The position numbers were made by a program, and so were the translations under genes. Below the pieces are notes generated by a model, which searched no databases, had not been told where the DNA came from, and saw nothing but the letters and a program-made list of their open reading frames with translations. Below are positions 19,326-30,811 of a DNA stretch of 38,215 nt, piece by piece (position 1 is the stretch's first letter; each line of letters opens with the position of its first letter). This DNA is from Calocera cornea HHB12733 (taxonomy: Eukaryota > Basidiomycota > Dacrymycetes > Dacrymycetales > Dacrymycetaceae), in contig KV423991.1 of assembly GCA_001632435.1 (NCBI GenBank), positions 105,330-143,544 on the forward strand, read 5' to 3'.

Positions 19326-21228
19326 ATGGCGACACTCGCGACGCTTCCCGCAGAGCTGTACACGCACATCCTCTCCTTTGTCCCACCCTCGCAGTCCTCG
19401 TCGACCACCCTATCGCTCACCCGAGCGATCCCGCGCTCCCCGGTGCCGCAGCACAACTTGTTCACGCATGTCGTCCTGACTAAGAATGGCCAGCTACTGC
19501 TGCTGTATCTGAGGCTGACGAGGGGGAGGGGCGAGGAGGAGAAGGAGCGCAGGGAGAGAGAGCGCAACTGGGTTAGGGGGTTTGAGCTGAAGGAGTGGAA
19601 GTACGATCCCGAGGTCATGATTAAGTGCGTTCCACCAGGTCTGGCTTTGAAAGGATGCTGACGGCTGTCGTAGTACCCTCCACCTTCTTCCTCGTCTGCA
19701 AACGCTTACAATCTGGATCGGCTACAACTGCGCACCGGAGCATATCGCAGATCTCTTCATATCGCGGTCCGTCCCTGAGCTGGAATCCATTAGTCTGCGC
19801 TTCCGAACTTGGACCGATCACGCGAACTATCTGCCGTTTCTGAAGGGGTCGTATTACGACAGCACGTTCGATGCACTCGCACGCGCCCCTCCGCCACGAT
19901 TGAAGCACTTCAATGTCACGCAGGACGTGCCTAGTACCGAACTCTTCGACCACCCAGACGATGCAGGCACTGCAGCGACCCGAAAGAGGGAAGAGGAGGC
20001 AAGGCGGGCGTTCTTGTTTTCAAAGGCGCTCAGGAGAAACTTTGCACCGCCCATCGTGCTCTTTGCAATGACCTGTATGACGCACCTCACTGCTGCGTCA
20101 TCCATTCGCGCATCCCTCTCCACCTTGCGCCTACGATTCCCTCAGCGACCTATCCTCCAACATCTCTCACCTCTACCGAATTTGGAAGCGCTCGATCTCA
20201 GCACAACGAGTCTTACGCCTGCTGAGTTGCGCATGGTATTCGTCAAGTTCCCACGCCTGAAGCACCTCGTCTTGGATCATACAGGCTTCTTCATCGGCTG
20301 TGGGCGAGATGGAACGGCAGAGGAGATCCGCGAGGCTGGGCGTATATGCGCGATGTGGGGTGTCGGAAGGTCGAGGGACGTCGAGAAGGAAGCGAAGGAC
20401 TGGTGGGCGACTCAGATGATGAAGCAGAATGGAGCTCGGGACGGCAACGACAGTGCGCCAAGTGACGCGGACCAGCCCGCGCCAGGGCCGGCGAGGGATA
20501 CAGGAGCCAGAAAGGCACCGAAGAAGGGTCGAAGGGGTATTGCGACTGCTACCATCTCACTGCGCGAGCATACCTCGGCATCCAGCTCGTCCTCGGCCGT
20601 CCTTCCAGCTCGGGGCACGCCAGGCCAAATCCAGACCAAGTTTCACGTCCTGCCTCCGCTCCCATCGCTACAAACCATAGCTCTGGGCGTGGTCGAGCGT
20701 GGCATAACCCCAGCGCTTCGCACGAGCTGGGAATCCGACTTTGCTCAAGGCTGGCTAGAAGGCCGCCGGCGCCTAATCGACTTCTGCCGGCGGTACAAGC
20801 CCACTCCGACATCCCGCGTCTTTTGTCTACCAGCGGACCGCGCATATCTACCCATTCCCGAATGCTTGCAGGAGATATCGGACGGGGATGACTGGCAAGC
20901 GTATGTGGATCAAGCTGCCAGCATTAGGGAAGAAGGGCCAGGCTTGTGTACGGTGCCTGATCCGGCAAACGGCATCCCGGCGAGGCGAGGATTTGGAGGT
21001 GGGAGGAAGAGCAGGAGGGCTGCAACGCCTGCACCTGCCGCGAATGTTGTCCCGGACGGAGCCGTTGTTGCAGGTAGTACTGATGCAGCATCGCCCTCGA
21101 CACCTGAGGTTGTCGGCGCGACTGATGATGCAGAGGAGCACGATGATGAAGAGCCAGCTGATGTAGAAGGGCATCCGAAGGGATGTGCACACCAAATGTG
21201 GGTGACCGTCGCCGGTGGCGCGGATTAA
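19326..21228 (+). CDS. F-box / leucine-rich-repeat-like protein, 2 exons
   Basis: Exons 19326-19624 and 19674-21228, joined in phase by a 49-bp intron, give 617 residues. The N-terminus MATLATLPAELYTHILSFV is F-box-like (LPxELxxxIL). LRR-like lines follow: LPRLQTLTIWIGY, VPELESISLRFR, LPNLEALDLSTTSL, FPRLKHLVLDHTGF. The likely role is substrate recognition in an SCF ubiquitin ligase, by family knowledge. The C-terminal third is Pro/Ala-rich and then acidic (TDDAEEHDDEEPADVEG) and probably disordered. It is a single-copy-looking gene with no disruptions. Confidence 0.7.
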
Positions 21229-21958
21229 CACAGTCTGTACACCACATGTACCTTATTGTAACAACTCTTGTACTAAAAACCACATTCGACTTATCGCACG
21301 CAGCGTTGCTACTCTGCAAGACTGATTTCTGCGCTGGCCGGGTCTTCGTAACGCCAGCGGGTCCCGAGCTTGCTTGATTTTCTAGTCCCGATCAGGATAG
21401 TACAGCCACACTGTCGCCCAAATGAATTGAATATATCTTCCTGACTGGAGGCGCCGGCTATCATGGAAAGTGGACAAACCCTAAGAAAAAGTCCCGGCTC
21501 AGGCACGGATCCTGCCTGCCTATGCCTTTTGTCTCCGTTCACGTTTACGGCAATCTTGGGTTACTTAACTTGCGGTCGAATCATCGTGAGGCCGTCGTGC
21601 CTGTATCACAGTGGTCCACTGGTAACTCTGGGCCGGCGATTTACAACGTTTCCTCTTTCACATTTCATCTCATGGAACTGGTGCGTCTGTCAGCAGGCAG
21701 AGATGTATATCAAGGGGACAGTTTGATGTGATGGTGCTGACAAGTACAACCGGCGGCACAAACACCGGTGGTTCGCGCCCTCAGGGCTCCGGCGCCACAT
21801 TCTATTCGATGCTTCCCCACTGAGCGCGTCTTGACATCCGAAAAACACGCGGGGCGGTGGCTCACGCGTAGAAAGGCCGCCTGAGGCCTGTCAGTACTCC
21901 TTCGCCGTGTTTTTGGCACCCTCCCCCCTTCGTTCGTGTCTCTGCTGCAGTCGAGGTC
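21229..21958. other. Intergenic region
   Basis: No convincing coding frame or structured repeat. CT-rich sequence just before 21959 is consistent with a fungal core promoter. Confidence 0.4.
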
Positions 21959-23197
21959 ATGCTGTCCGTCAAGCTCTTGTCTCTCTTGACCCTTCTGCTT
22001 GTGAAGATCGGCCTGGCAAGCGCTCGTGGGCTGACCAACAGCGAGCGACTCGCTCGCGGTATGCCCCTGGCGAAACCAAAGAGGCTCTTTGAGCCTAGTC
22101 GGGTGCAGCGTGCGTTTTTCATCCTGCGCTTCATGAATGCCATCTAACGTTCGCTTCTGACAGTTGCCAAGCGGTCACCCGTCCCCGGCCAGATGTAAGT
22201 TCATGCAGGTCTTCGTGTTGTATAAGCTGATCACTGTGCCATAGGTACACTTCTCCTGTCGGTGTTACGACCATTAATCCCGTCGATCGAAAGAGGGACG
22301 AGCTTGCTCCTCGTCAAGGCACAGTCTCGCTTCCCGGTTTCGACTACTACATCACAACATGGACCGGGAACCCTACCTTGGCACCAGGTGTCACCGTCAC
22401 GACGAACCCCCTCAACGCCGTTGGTTTAACATACACGTACGGTTCGGAAACAAACTTCTTCGTAAGACGTGCACCGCTTGAAACCTTTCCTGCCATCTTG
22501 ACTCTTTACCGCAGGAAGCTGATGGTTCCGGGAACCACTGGTACACAAGCGTCTGCTGTCAACCAACTGCATGTTGGATTAACCCCGCAGACGGATCGTG
22601 AGCAGTTTCAATGGGCACGTCGTGAATGTGTCGGATAACCTGAATTGATAGCTCCGTGGTCTTGGCTTGGACGTACACTTCTTGTACGTATTCGTCTTTC
22701 ACGTGCAGTTCAACGCCTAACGCTCTTCGCATGACAGCTGATCCAGGGTACTACCCTGGCTCTTCCCTACAGGGAGGCTTCGAGGAATCTTGCAACGCCC
22801 TCGAGTCTGCAATTGTACGAGCATCACGGGTCATTGAGATTGCAGGGCTGACAATGCAACCTTTGCACAGTTTTCGGTGGATGGTGCAACTGGCGAGATC
22901 TCCGTCCAGTATATCAACCCTACTGCTTCGTCATTCTATCCATCTGGCAGTAAGACTTTCGTTTCTTTCTTTCTTGCGTCTGCTCACGCTTATCAATCTA
23001 GCCGCGATTCCCGAAGATCAAGAGCCGACTACCTCCATCATTCTGTACAACAACTACTTCTATCTGACAGCCAATCCTGCCGCCACTATCGCGAAGCTGG
23101 GTGGTGGAGAGCAGGTCGTAAGTCACACATTTATTGTAATCATCCGTCCGTGTTGCTTAAGATCGCTCCTTAGGTACTCTTCGTTGCACCCGAGTAA
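21959..23197 (+). CDS. Secreted protein of unknown function, 9 exons
   Basis: Exons 21959-22109, 22164-22194, 22245-22461, 22515-22597, 22652-22683, 22738-22814, 22871-22949, 23002-23117 and 23174-23197 are all joined in phase (introns 50-56 bp) and give 269 residues. MLSVKLLSLLTLLLVKIGLA is a signal peptide, and the following AKRSPVPGQ contains a Kex2-like KR site. The mature part has GFDYYITTWTGNP, SETNFFEADGSGNHWYTSVCC, EESCNALESAI, INPTASSFYP and ends GGEQVVLFVAPE. It contains about four Cys. The very high intron density for a short gene is typical of Agaricomycete secreted proteins. Family not named with confidence. Confidence 0.7.
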
Positions 23198-23850
23198 TTC
23201 GTCATCGCGACCTGAGGTGGGAGACGGTCATGGCAAGGTCACATTCATTCCACACACATGGGTTTCCCTCCCAGCCTTTCGATACCGCATCCTCGTATAA
23301 TAAAAGGCGCATCTTATGTGAAGCCGTGCTGTCACTATCATAGTGGCACACTTGAAGAAGTGTGTGCGAGGTCAAGGCAGTTAGGCACTGCTCCCTGGCT
23401 CTGAGGTCCACAGAGGCAAGACCCTGATGCGGTTAGGTGAATGGCAGGTGTCGATTTTGCGCAGTATGATGCAGATCCTAGCATGACCTCCGGGTCAGCT
23501 CTTGCGTATCGTTGAATCCTGTCTAGGGTCTCAGCGTCACGTCATCCGCGCCAACATTTTCCACGTCTTGCGTCCTGGTCCACCACTGGGGCGAAAGGCA
23601 CCAGGTCAGAGACTGCGAGGGAGACAGGCAAGAGAGCAAGAGAGAAATATGACTGTACTGTGAGATGATCAGGAAGGGAAACGTAGCCGGATAATTGTTG
23701 GCTTTGCCCGTTTGCCGTGAGACGGTGAGATATATAAGCAAGATGAGGGTACATATAATAATATTGATATATGGTTAGATCCACCAAAGTGCGGCTTCGA
23801 CAGATCAGAGGGAAACTGTCAGTAGACATTGCCAGACCGTTTCCGTCGAC
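23198..23850. other. Intergenic region
   Basis: AT-richer sequence with 'gatatataagc' near 23731. One isolated copy of the octamer actgtcag occurs at 23815-23822. No gene seen. Confidence 0.4.
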
Positions 23851-25060
23851 TTAAACAGGTGTCCCTGCAGACCGTTTGGATTCTTCGGAGTCGCTCGGAG
23901 ATGTTGTTGGCGGATTACCTACTGAGCCCGTATGTGTCCGCGCGTCACTCGTGTTGGCCAGTGTCGTGTTGGCCAGCGTCGTGGCGTACGACGGTCGCGT
24001 AACAGCACCTCGTAAATGGAGGATCAGCCGTGGGCCCTGCAAACGCATAAGAAAGTGCCCAGTTTGGATGAGCCTCTGCTTGACCTACTGCTATTGCATA
24101 AAGTGCGATTCGAAGTCTGCTAGGTGATTAGCATTGAGTCTCACAAGTGCGTAGTCCAAGTGTGCTGTACAGCAGTGTACTCACCCGTTCGCAATGTCTT
24201 GCAGGGCCGGCCTCATGGGAGTGATAATTTGATCCCATATCAAGCTCACCAGCTCAACCACTGTCAAGCTCGTGAGTGTTAGGATTTGAACACTCAAAAT
24301 CACTGCGTACCGAAGATTCTGGCGAAGGCACAAGCAAATATGAGGGACACACGTCGTAGTCAAGCACTGCTTACACCGCAAAGAACACCGTCCCGTCACG
24401 GACAAATACGGTCAATGCCGGCGCCTCCTTGGATCCAGAGTTGAAGTACGGATATAGCTTTCCAAGGGTTACGAAGAATAAAACGCCTGACAGGTCTATT
24501 AGGACCTTTGGGGCTGCTGTGGCAGATGCGGGGCGCTTACCACTGTATACCGTACTGCTGATACTGTTTGTGGTGAATCACTTGGCCATATTTCTGAAGA
24601 CGGAGAAGACATACTACGGTCCCAGCATCAGTTGCGGATGGTTCACTTGTGTAAGGCAACCCAGAGTGATGAAAGGCGAAGCCGCGGTGAGGGATGATGT
24701 CGAAACCACAAAAGCCGCCAGAGCAATGGAAAGGAAGGTATTAACTGTGTGATTGCGTGAGCTCACTGTCTCTCAGCCTCTTGCCGATCTTACTAAAGAA
24801 AAGGCACCATAGCGGAATGATGACTTATTGAGGTCAGAACAATCTGGACAAAGGGGATATTGTGCGTACTGAGGCGATTTCCCTGAAGCAACGCTCTGAC
24901 TCGGAATATTTGAATGAGGTTGATGCAGATTGCTAGGCACTCCAGACCTCTGCCGGTGTGATTTGGTAAGTTCTTACATCGGCGTTCAGGGGAATCGTCG
25001 TACATAAATACCAGGAAGAGGTAGGTTTTACAACTGGACATGCGTCAGAAGACCTTCCAT
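23851..25060 (-). CDS. Tentative multi-span membrane protein (DUF6533-like), exons incompletely resolved
   Basis: Fragments in order on the minus strand resemble the common basidiomycete multi-pass family DUF6533. They are TYLFLVFMYDDSPER, LECLAICINLIQIFRVRALLQ (cf. RVYAL), NTFLSIALAAFVVSTSSLTA, VFVRDGTVFFAV (cf. RDGxxYF), LRYAVILSVQILTLTSLTV, and a last exon GPRLILHLRGAVT (cf. RLxLNLR) with a Ser/Thr-rich tail ending at 23851. Several GT..AG introns fit (for example the donor after DIANG near 24180), but I could not join all exons in phase and did not find a sure start. A decayed copy is possible. Confidence 0.4.
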
Positions 25061-25230
25061 TTCGAACATTCTGCCACCTTACAACTGGCGCGTTCCATAG
25101 TCAGAACTGTACACTATCCGTGCATGAAATCGACTCACCCCAGAAGGTAGACCAGTACTTGTATCGGCTAATGGAGTGCAGATGTTCAGATCTCCACTCC
25201 CCCGGTGTACCACGCTGCTTACTGATGGTA

Positions 25231-26900
25231 TCAACCCTGACCAAACTGATCCACAAAATCTGACGCATCCTGATACATCAGGGACATCTTCAGGTCGCGC
25301 TCCTTGATCTCAGTGTTGAGGTGGGCATAATCCCCATAAGTCTTGCCGACGTTGAGAACACGACTGCTGATGGTGCGATCCTGTTCTGCCATTCTCTCCT
25401 CCGTGATACGGAGCCTCTCCTCGATCTGCATACTGTACTGCACGGTAGCGTTTTCGCCTCTTCTAGCGATGTTCACACGGTATGAGTCAATACTTACGTA
25501 GTCCGGGATCCAGCTCGCGTCGGACGAGTCAGAGTTGCAACTCCGACTCGTCCGACGCGAGCTAGCCGATGGGCGGGTTTGATGGTAGGCGATGTGGCGT
25601 AGGTATGGGAGAGCGTTTGATATGGGGGCATGTATCGACCCCGGAGAGCCTTGTTATACTCCTCTGACCCTCCACCCCAAAGAGACAATCCTCAGCTGAT
25701 CACCAGCTATACTCCATCGAAGCACCGGCACCGGTGATTTGAGTGGGCCGAAACGAGAGCGATTGCTTGACGCTTCCATATCTAGCAGACGACCCGCACC
25801 TAGTGGGAGGAATTCGGTAGGAGGCTTGGTCAGAAGCACCAGAAGAGAGGCTTTGCTCACCGGGAGTAGGGAAAAGGTTACAGCATAAGGAGAGAAACCC
25901 GTCCGGAGGTCAACGGTACTCGCAACCGGAAGGCTGGGAACACGGTCACGCTGCCCATTCCACTCGTCACTCAATTCGGACACGGAGCAAGGCACACCGG
26001 GAGACGACAGCAGAACACGTTGGCTCCAGAGAGAGTTGAGGGCCGTGTCACGTGGGAGATCCAGGTTTAGCGCGACCGTAGATGGTGTTCTCCAGCAACG
26101 TCGCAAAGCCTAGGAAACGAGCTAGGACCGAGGAGAAGATAACCCTAAAGAAAGCGCTGAACGGCGCTCTCAATCGCCGGTGACATGCGATAGAAACATG
26201 ATAAAATATACCTTCATGGCATAGGTTTTCTCCAAGATTCGGGGAGAGGCGGCTCGGTCGCTGACTGAAAGTCGTCCCGGTCCGTCCTCCGCGTTGACGA
26301 AGCGGGGGTGGAAGCTGGGTCGGTTAAGTAATCGGTCGTGCAACTTGCGAGTAACTCATATTACAATATGTCGACCGCGTATGTCTGGAATACACCCTTT
26401 CGATGAATTGCAATGCAAATATGACAACTGCAACCGCGAAGGATTCACGGTCGTACTTCTTGGAATTTGACTGAGTCCGCGCGTCTGATGTCCCTGATAC
26501 CCTTTGGTCTGGAACCCCTCCGCAAACCATATGAGGCCAGCGCAGTAGTTCCGCGAGGTGGACGCTTTGCTGTCACCGGGACTAAGGGGAGCTCGTTCCG
26601 GCGAATCACGAACAGAAGGGCGTGTGTTGCATGACCGCCAGCTGCTGTGCGGAGGTCCGTCGCTCAGGTCAGGCGGCCGCCGACATGCTCGCATTCCAGC
26701 ACACGGCTCCTTCAGAGCCCGATAGATTGCTTCTAGCGCCGTTTCTCTGGAAGTCTGAATACCGGGGGAGACTATGAAGTCGTCGAGAAGCGTCTGGAAG
26801 GCAGGATCCGACCTCGTGTAGTATCGGCTGACGGGGAGAACGGCGAATGAGTTGTACCAACGCGGACGCTTGACAAGCTAAACCTGCGTTAGTCCAGTAA
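25231..26900 (-). CDS. Unassigned coding exons (one or two genes)
   Basis: Three stretches look coding on the minus strand. One runs from about 26877 to 26450 (RPRWYNSFAVLPVSRYYTR...ETALEAIYRALKEP). The second is 26106 to about 25660 (DTALNSLWSQRVLLSSPGVP...). The third is 25467 to 25231 (MQIEERLRITEERMAEQDRT...SDFVDQFGQG), a helical, possibly coiled-coil C-terminus. A GTAAGT donor at about 25500 precedes the last piece. I could not join them into one frame or identify a family. The 52-bp palindrome at 25512-25563 lies next to the last donor. Treat the boundaries as approximate. Confidence 0.35.
25512..25563. repeat. 52-bp near-perfect palindrome without spacer
   Basis: Left arm 25512-25537 and right arm 25538-25563 are reverse complements at 25 of 26 positions, with no loop. 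The arms begin AGCTCGCGTCGGACGAGTC. It can form a cruciform in DNA, or a long hairpin in RNA. Confidence 0.9.
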
Positions 26901-26914
26901 CTACATAGTAGCAA

Positions 26915-27642
26915 TGTTCTCCGCCATTACGAAGACGTACACGAATAGCCTACATGATGGATGCTCCATCTACTGCATCCCTCGACGATTTGTCCGCGTG
27001 GTAGATACAGCAAGCGGCGGCGCCCTAGGAAGCATCCGCTGTGCAGGAACTGGCCGGCGGACACTTGCGCGTGCGACTTGTGATGAAGTGGGACGAGAAT
27101 GCAACGACATCCATCGAAGAATATCAGCTGATTTCTGCGGCCCGGTACGTTGGACCGTCGTACATAGAGCCGCGAAGAAACGAAGCAGATCAAGGGGCGC
27201 TCTAACAGTAACGGGGGGGGGTGGGTTCGGTTCCGAAACCCATCGTGCCAGGCTGATGCTCGAGTCGCTATAACTGTGCATCATCAATGTCCGAACACGA
27301 TTACTTGTGTCTGATGGCACACACCAACGTCCCACACAAGTATTATTCATCTTGTAACAAGCAAGTCGGCATGCCCAAATTAATCACAGAGGGTGGAAGA
27401 AGAGCAGGCGGTCGGGAGCAGAAACCTGCGAGGAGTCGGGATGGTGGCCGCTACGGCTTTCGCTTCCCCACGTCGGGCGCCTGCGGGTTACATTCCAGAC
27501 GATTGCGCAGCGAGCTCTCCGCCGCCTCTCCTCTTGCACATCCAAGTTCTCGCCATCCTCTCGAATAGAAGTCCGCAGCCTATTCCCCTCGTTCGCTCCC
27601 GGCATATACCACGCTCTCCCGAGGAACGCACGACCAATGGGC
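26915..27642. other. Intergenic region
   Basis: Upstream of the hydrolase gene. Open frames on both strands are short and have no recognisable content. A G-run (gggggggg) is at about 27213-27220. Confidence 0.35.
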
Positions 27643-29033
27643 ATGGAAGGTTACCTCCCCTCATGGTCCACGCTCGCGAAGGTGCGCATCACATCTCCGC
27701 TCACGCCCAGTCCCAATCCCCGGGCCCTCTCTCTACCCTTCTAGCATTCAGCTGATGGCGAGTACAGGGCTCGTTCGGTACGGCCGTCGTCATGGTCGGT
27801 GGCACGCTCGGAGCGCTGTACTACGGACAGAGCGCGCTCATCTACCCGAGCAGCGTCCCGCAAGGCTCGCGAACCAGTGCGTTTCTTCCCACACTTCATC
27901 ATCATCACCAAAAAACTGATACAAAGGATACAGTGGTGCCCAAGCCTAGCCAGTATGGAATGCCTTACGAGGACGTGGAGCTACTCACGCCGGACAATGT
28001 CAAACTCCAGGCGTACTTGATGCTCAATGGATACGGGCATGAGGAGGAGAAGGAGCACTATTCGGTGCGTCTCACCTACTGATGGGATGGGTCGTGTTGT
28101 TGCTGATGTGCGTACAGGAGCCCAGGGCAATGCGCCGGCCGACTGTGTTTTTATTACATGCCAATGCCGGGAACATGGGGTGCGCTGTCATCCTGACTTG
28201 CCAGTATCAGCCGACTGAACCTTCGCGCATATAGACACCGACTACCCCTCGCCCGGATATTCTACCTGAAAATGCATTGCAATGTGTTCATGCTTTCCTA
28301 CCGAGGCTACGGACTGAGCGAAGGCACGCCATCGGAGAAAGGTGCACATATATCTCCCACATACACGCTCCTGGTGGGATGTATCTAACCAGAGCTTCGC
28401 CGATAGGGATACGGATAGACGCCCAGACGGCCCTGCAGTGGATCGTGAATCACCCGGTGCTGAAGGACACCAAGATCTTTCTCTATGGGCAATCGCTAGG
28501 CGGCGCGGTGGCGATTGACCTGGCGTCGCACTACCCCGCGCTGATCCACGCCGTGATCGTCGAGAACACATTCCTCTCCATTGTACGCACCCCTCTCATG
28601 TTTAAGATAAGAAGCACACTCATCTGCACACCAGCCCAAACTCATCCCCAACGTACTGCCACTGCTCCAGCCCGTCTCCTTCCTCTGCCACCAGGTCTGG
28701 GACTCGGAAAAGCGCATCCAGTCCATACCCAGCAGCATGCCCATGCTCTTCCTCGCGGGGAAGCGGGACGAGCTGGTGCACCCGTCGCATATGATGCGAC
28801 TGTTCGAGCTCGCGTGCAGGGCGGAGGAGGGGGAGAAGGCGCCTGCGGTTGTCAAGGGCAGGGTTGTAGTGGAGGAGCAGGATGGGAAGGTCAATGCGGA
28901 TGGGGAGGTCGAGGTCGATGTGGGCAGGGAGAGGAGGGTGTGGTGGGAGTGCGAGGGGGGCACGCATAATGATACCTGCGCGCAACCTGGGTACTGGGAC
29001 ACGGTGCGCAACTTCGTGAGTCGGTGGCGGTAA
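27643..29033 (+). CDS. BEM46/ABHD13-like alpha/beta hydrolase, 7 exons
   Basis: Exons 27643-27681, 27768-27876, 27934-28064, 28118-28179, 28235-28341, 28407-28582 and 28635-29033 (all phases checked) give 340 residues. The start at 27643 is chosen because its 13-codon exon joins in phase to GSFGTAVVMVGGTLGALYYGQ, the N-terminal membrane anchor typical of this family. Catalytic features: nucleophile elbow GQSLGG (S179), acid in GKRDELVHP (D253) and His in GGTHND (H319). TVFLLHANAGNMGH supplies the oxyanion-region motif, and MLSYRGYGLSEGTPSE is a family signature. It is expected to be a membrane-anchored serine hydrolase of the BEM46 family, linked in other fungi to polarity or membranes. The substrate is not known from sequence. 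Between residues about 277 and 300 there is an extra charged insert (KVNADGEVEVDVGRE). Confidence 0.88.
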
Positions 29034-29732
29034 TGAGTATGCACGTGGTGGCCTGCCATTCGCAGGCCTTTGGGCGGACTATCGCTGGACTTTCACGATA
29101 TGTGTATAATAATAGATTTGCGAGCTTCTACGATATTATGAGCATGAACCTGATAACAGCTTGTCAGCTATGATTCTTCAGTTGGGGGCGTGGGGAAAGA
29201 TCAGAGAGAAGATTAAATCGTGCATCTCATCCCCGGCGAGCGATGCTCCCGGGTCATCCAAACCATGAAGTTGTGAAGTTGTGCTCATCATAGAAGAGAT
29301 AGGACGATGATCACAGTGACTCACCTAACATTGTAAGCCTGAGCCCATGGCGACCTCCGAGGACAATACGGTCGCAGCAGAGGACCGTCCTCCTGACTGC
29401 GGTCGTAAAAATCGCCTCGTCGCCCAAGCGCGACTCCGCCCAAAACTGTAGATGGCAGTGCTCGATCACGTGCAGCGCCCGTGCCGCAGTCTCGGGTAAA
29501 TCGCGGAGGACCCTTAGGATGACGTCTTCTGCTCGTCAGCCCCCGCGTGTGGCCGGATCTCCCCTGCGCACCAACCGCGCATTGGAGCCTGGAGCGAGCC
29601 CCTGGTGGGCGCCGGCGTCTTATAAGCCCGGGAGCGACGGGGACCATCCATCAACATACGACCATCTCTTGTACTTTACTTGTACATATCAAACCGATCC
29701 GAAAGACTACTTTTCACGCTATTACGAACATC
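29034..29732. other. Intergenic region with promoter of the 77-residue gene
   Basis: 3' region of the hydrolase gene (AATAATAG near 29107) and the promoter of the next gene. No additional gene supported. Confidence 0.4.
29620..29626 (+). promoter_or_regulatory. TATA box of the 77-residue gene
   Basis: TTATAAG about 107 bp upstream of the ATG at 29733, in an otherwise GC-rich stretch. Confidence 0.45.
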
Positions 29733-30071
29733 ATGTCTTCCAGCGACAAGAAGGACGAGCCCGTCTACAGCATCCTCCCGCACCCTGCCGTACGTCCATC
29801 TCCGCCTTCATTCGAGGCATCGTGACTCATCCGTGTATGCAGAAGGACAACAACCCTGAGCAGCCAGGCGAGGGCATGAACTGGGGCAAGTTTGCCGGTG
29901 CGGCGGGCGCATATCACGCGCATGGGCCGCAGGTCGTCAGGTGCGTACTACCCGCCTCTAATTGTATGAAAAAGTACTGATAGGATGTGCAGCAAGGAGC
30001 AGGCTCAGGATTTGGGCGAGCCTCTGAGCAAGGCTGAGCTCAAGAAGCGCTCGGAAGAGCTGAACAAGTAG
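29733..30071 (+). CDS. Small conserved-looking hydrophilic protein, 3 exons
   Basis: Exons 29733-29789, 29843-29940 and 29993-30071 join in phase (53- and 52-bp introns) and give 77 residues. It begins MSSSDKKDEPVYSILPHPA, continues KDNNPEQPGEGMNWGKFAGA with AGAYHAHGPQVV, and ends in a Lys/Glu-rich helix LSKAELKKRSEELNK. No signal peptide or membrane segment. A strong TATA element and clean splice sites suggest an expressed gene. Function not recognised. Confidence 0.65.
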
Positions 30072-30811
30072 ATCAATGTGGCTCTGGAGATCGGGCGATC
30101 TACGATTAGAAGTGTACATGTAATCTTGCGCAATGACAACACCTGCCCCAGTGCATTTCCTGCCCAGCTTTCATGACTTCGAGCTCGATGGAGCTGGTTG
30201 AGATCACAATTACACGCTTTCGGGCGCCGTTATGTTGGAGCTTGTGGGGAACGAACGTGAGACGTTAGGCGGCGATTGCTGCCCCGTTCCCACGACCCTA
30301 TTCAGGGTAAGCGGTGCCCGAGATCAGATAAGGGCCAGAGATGCCGGCGAAATGGACGCTCCGCTTTACACCACCAACTTACAACTCACCTTCTCGGTTG
30401 ACTTCTAATGCCAGCGGCATCGCCCACTACACGCCGAGCTCAGCCGCACACCATGCCTATGGCTTCTGGCACTCTGAAGAACCTTCCGCATTCATGCGGC
30501 AGCATAGCAAATCCGACCACTGTCTTCCTCTTTCGGGCGACTTCCAGGCTTACTACTGTATCTCATGCGTGATCCCAGTGACATCCCTCAGTTTCCGCTC
30601 ACATAACTGATATCTATACGATCTGCTGGCAATAGCAACCAGCCGAATCGTCTCTGTGGAAGACTGGATGCCTGTGCAAGCTACAGTCTACCCTCATGCG
30701 GGCGTCTAATTCCAGAAGAAGAGAAGGACGTCCGGTCCGCTCACAAGGATATAAGGCAGCGCCTTCAGCAGCTCAAAGCCCACTTACCCAACCGCCAAAG
30801 CCGTCTTTACC
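30072..30811. other. Intergenic region
   Basis: No coding frame with convincing content. The CorA-like gene begins at 30812. Confidence 0.4.
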
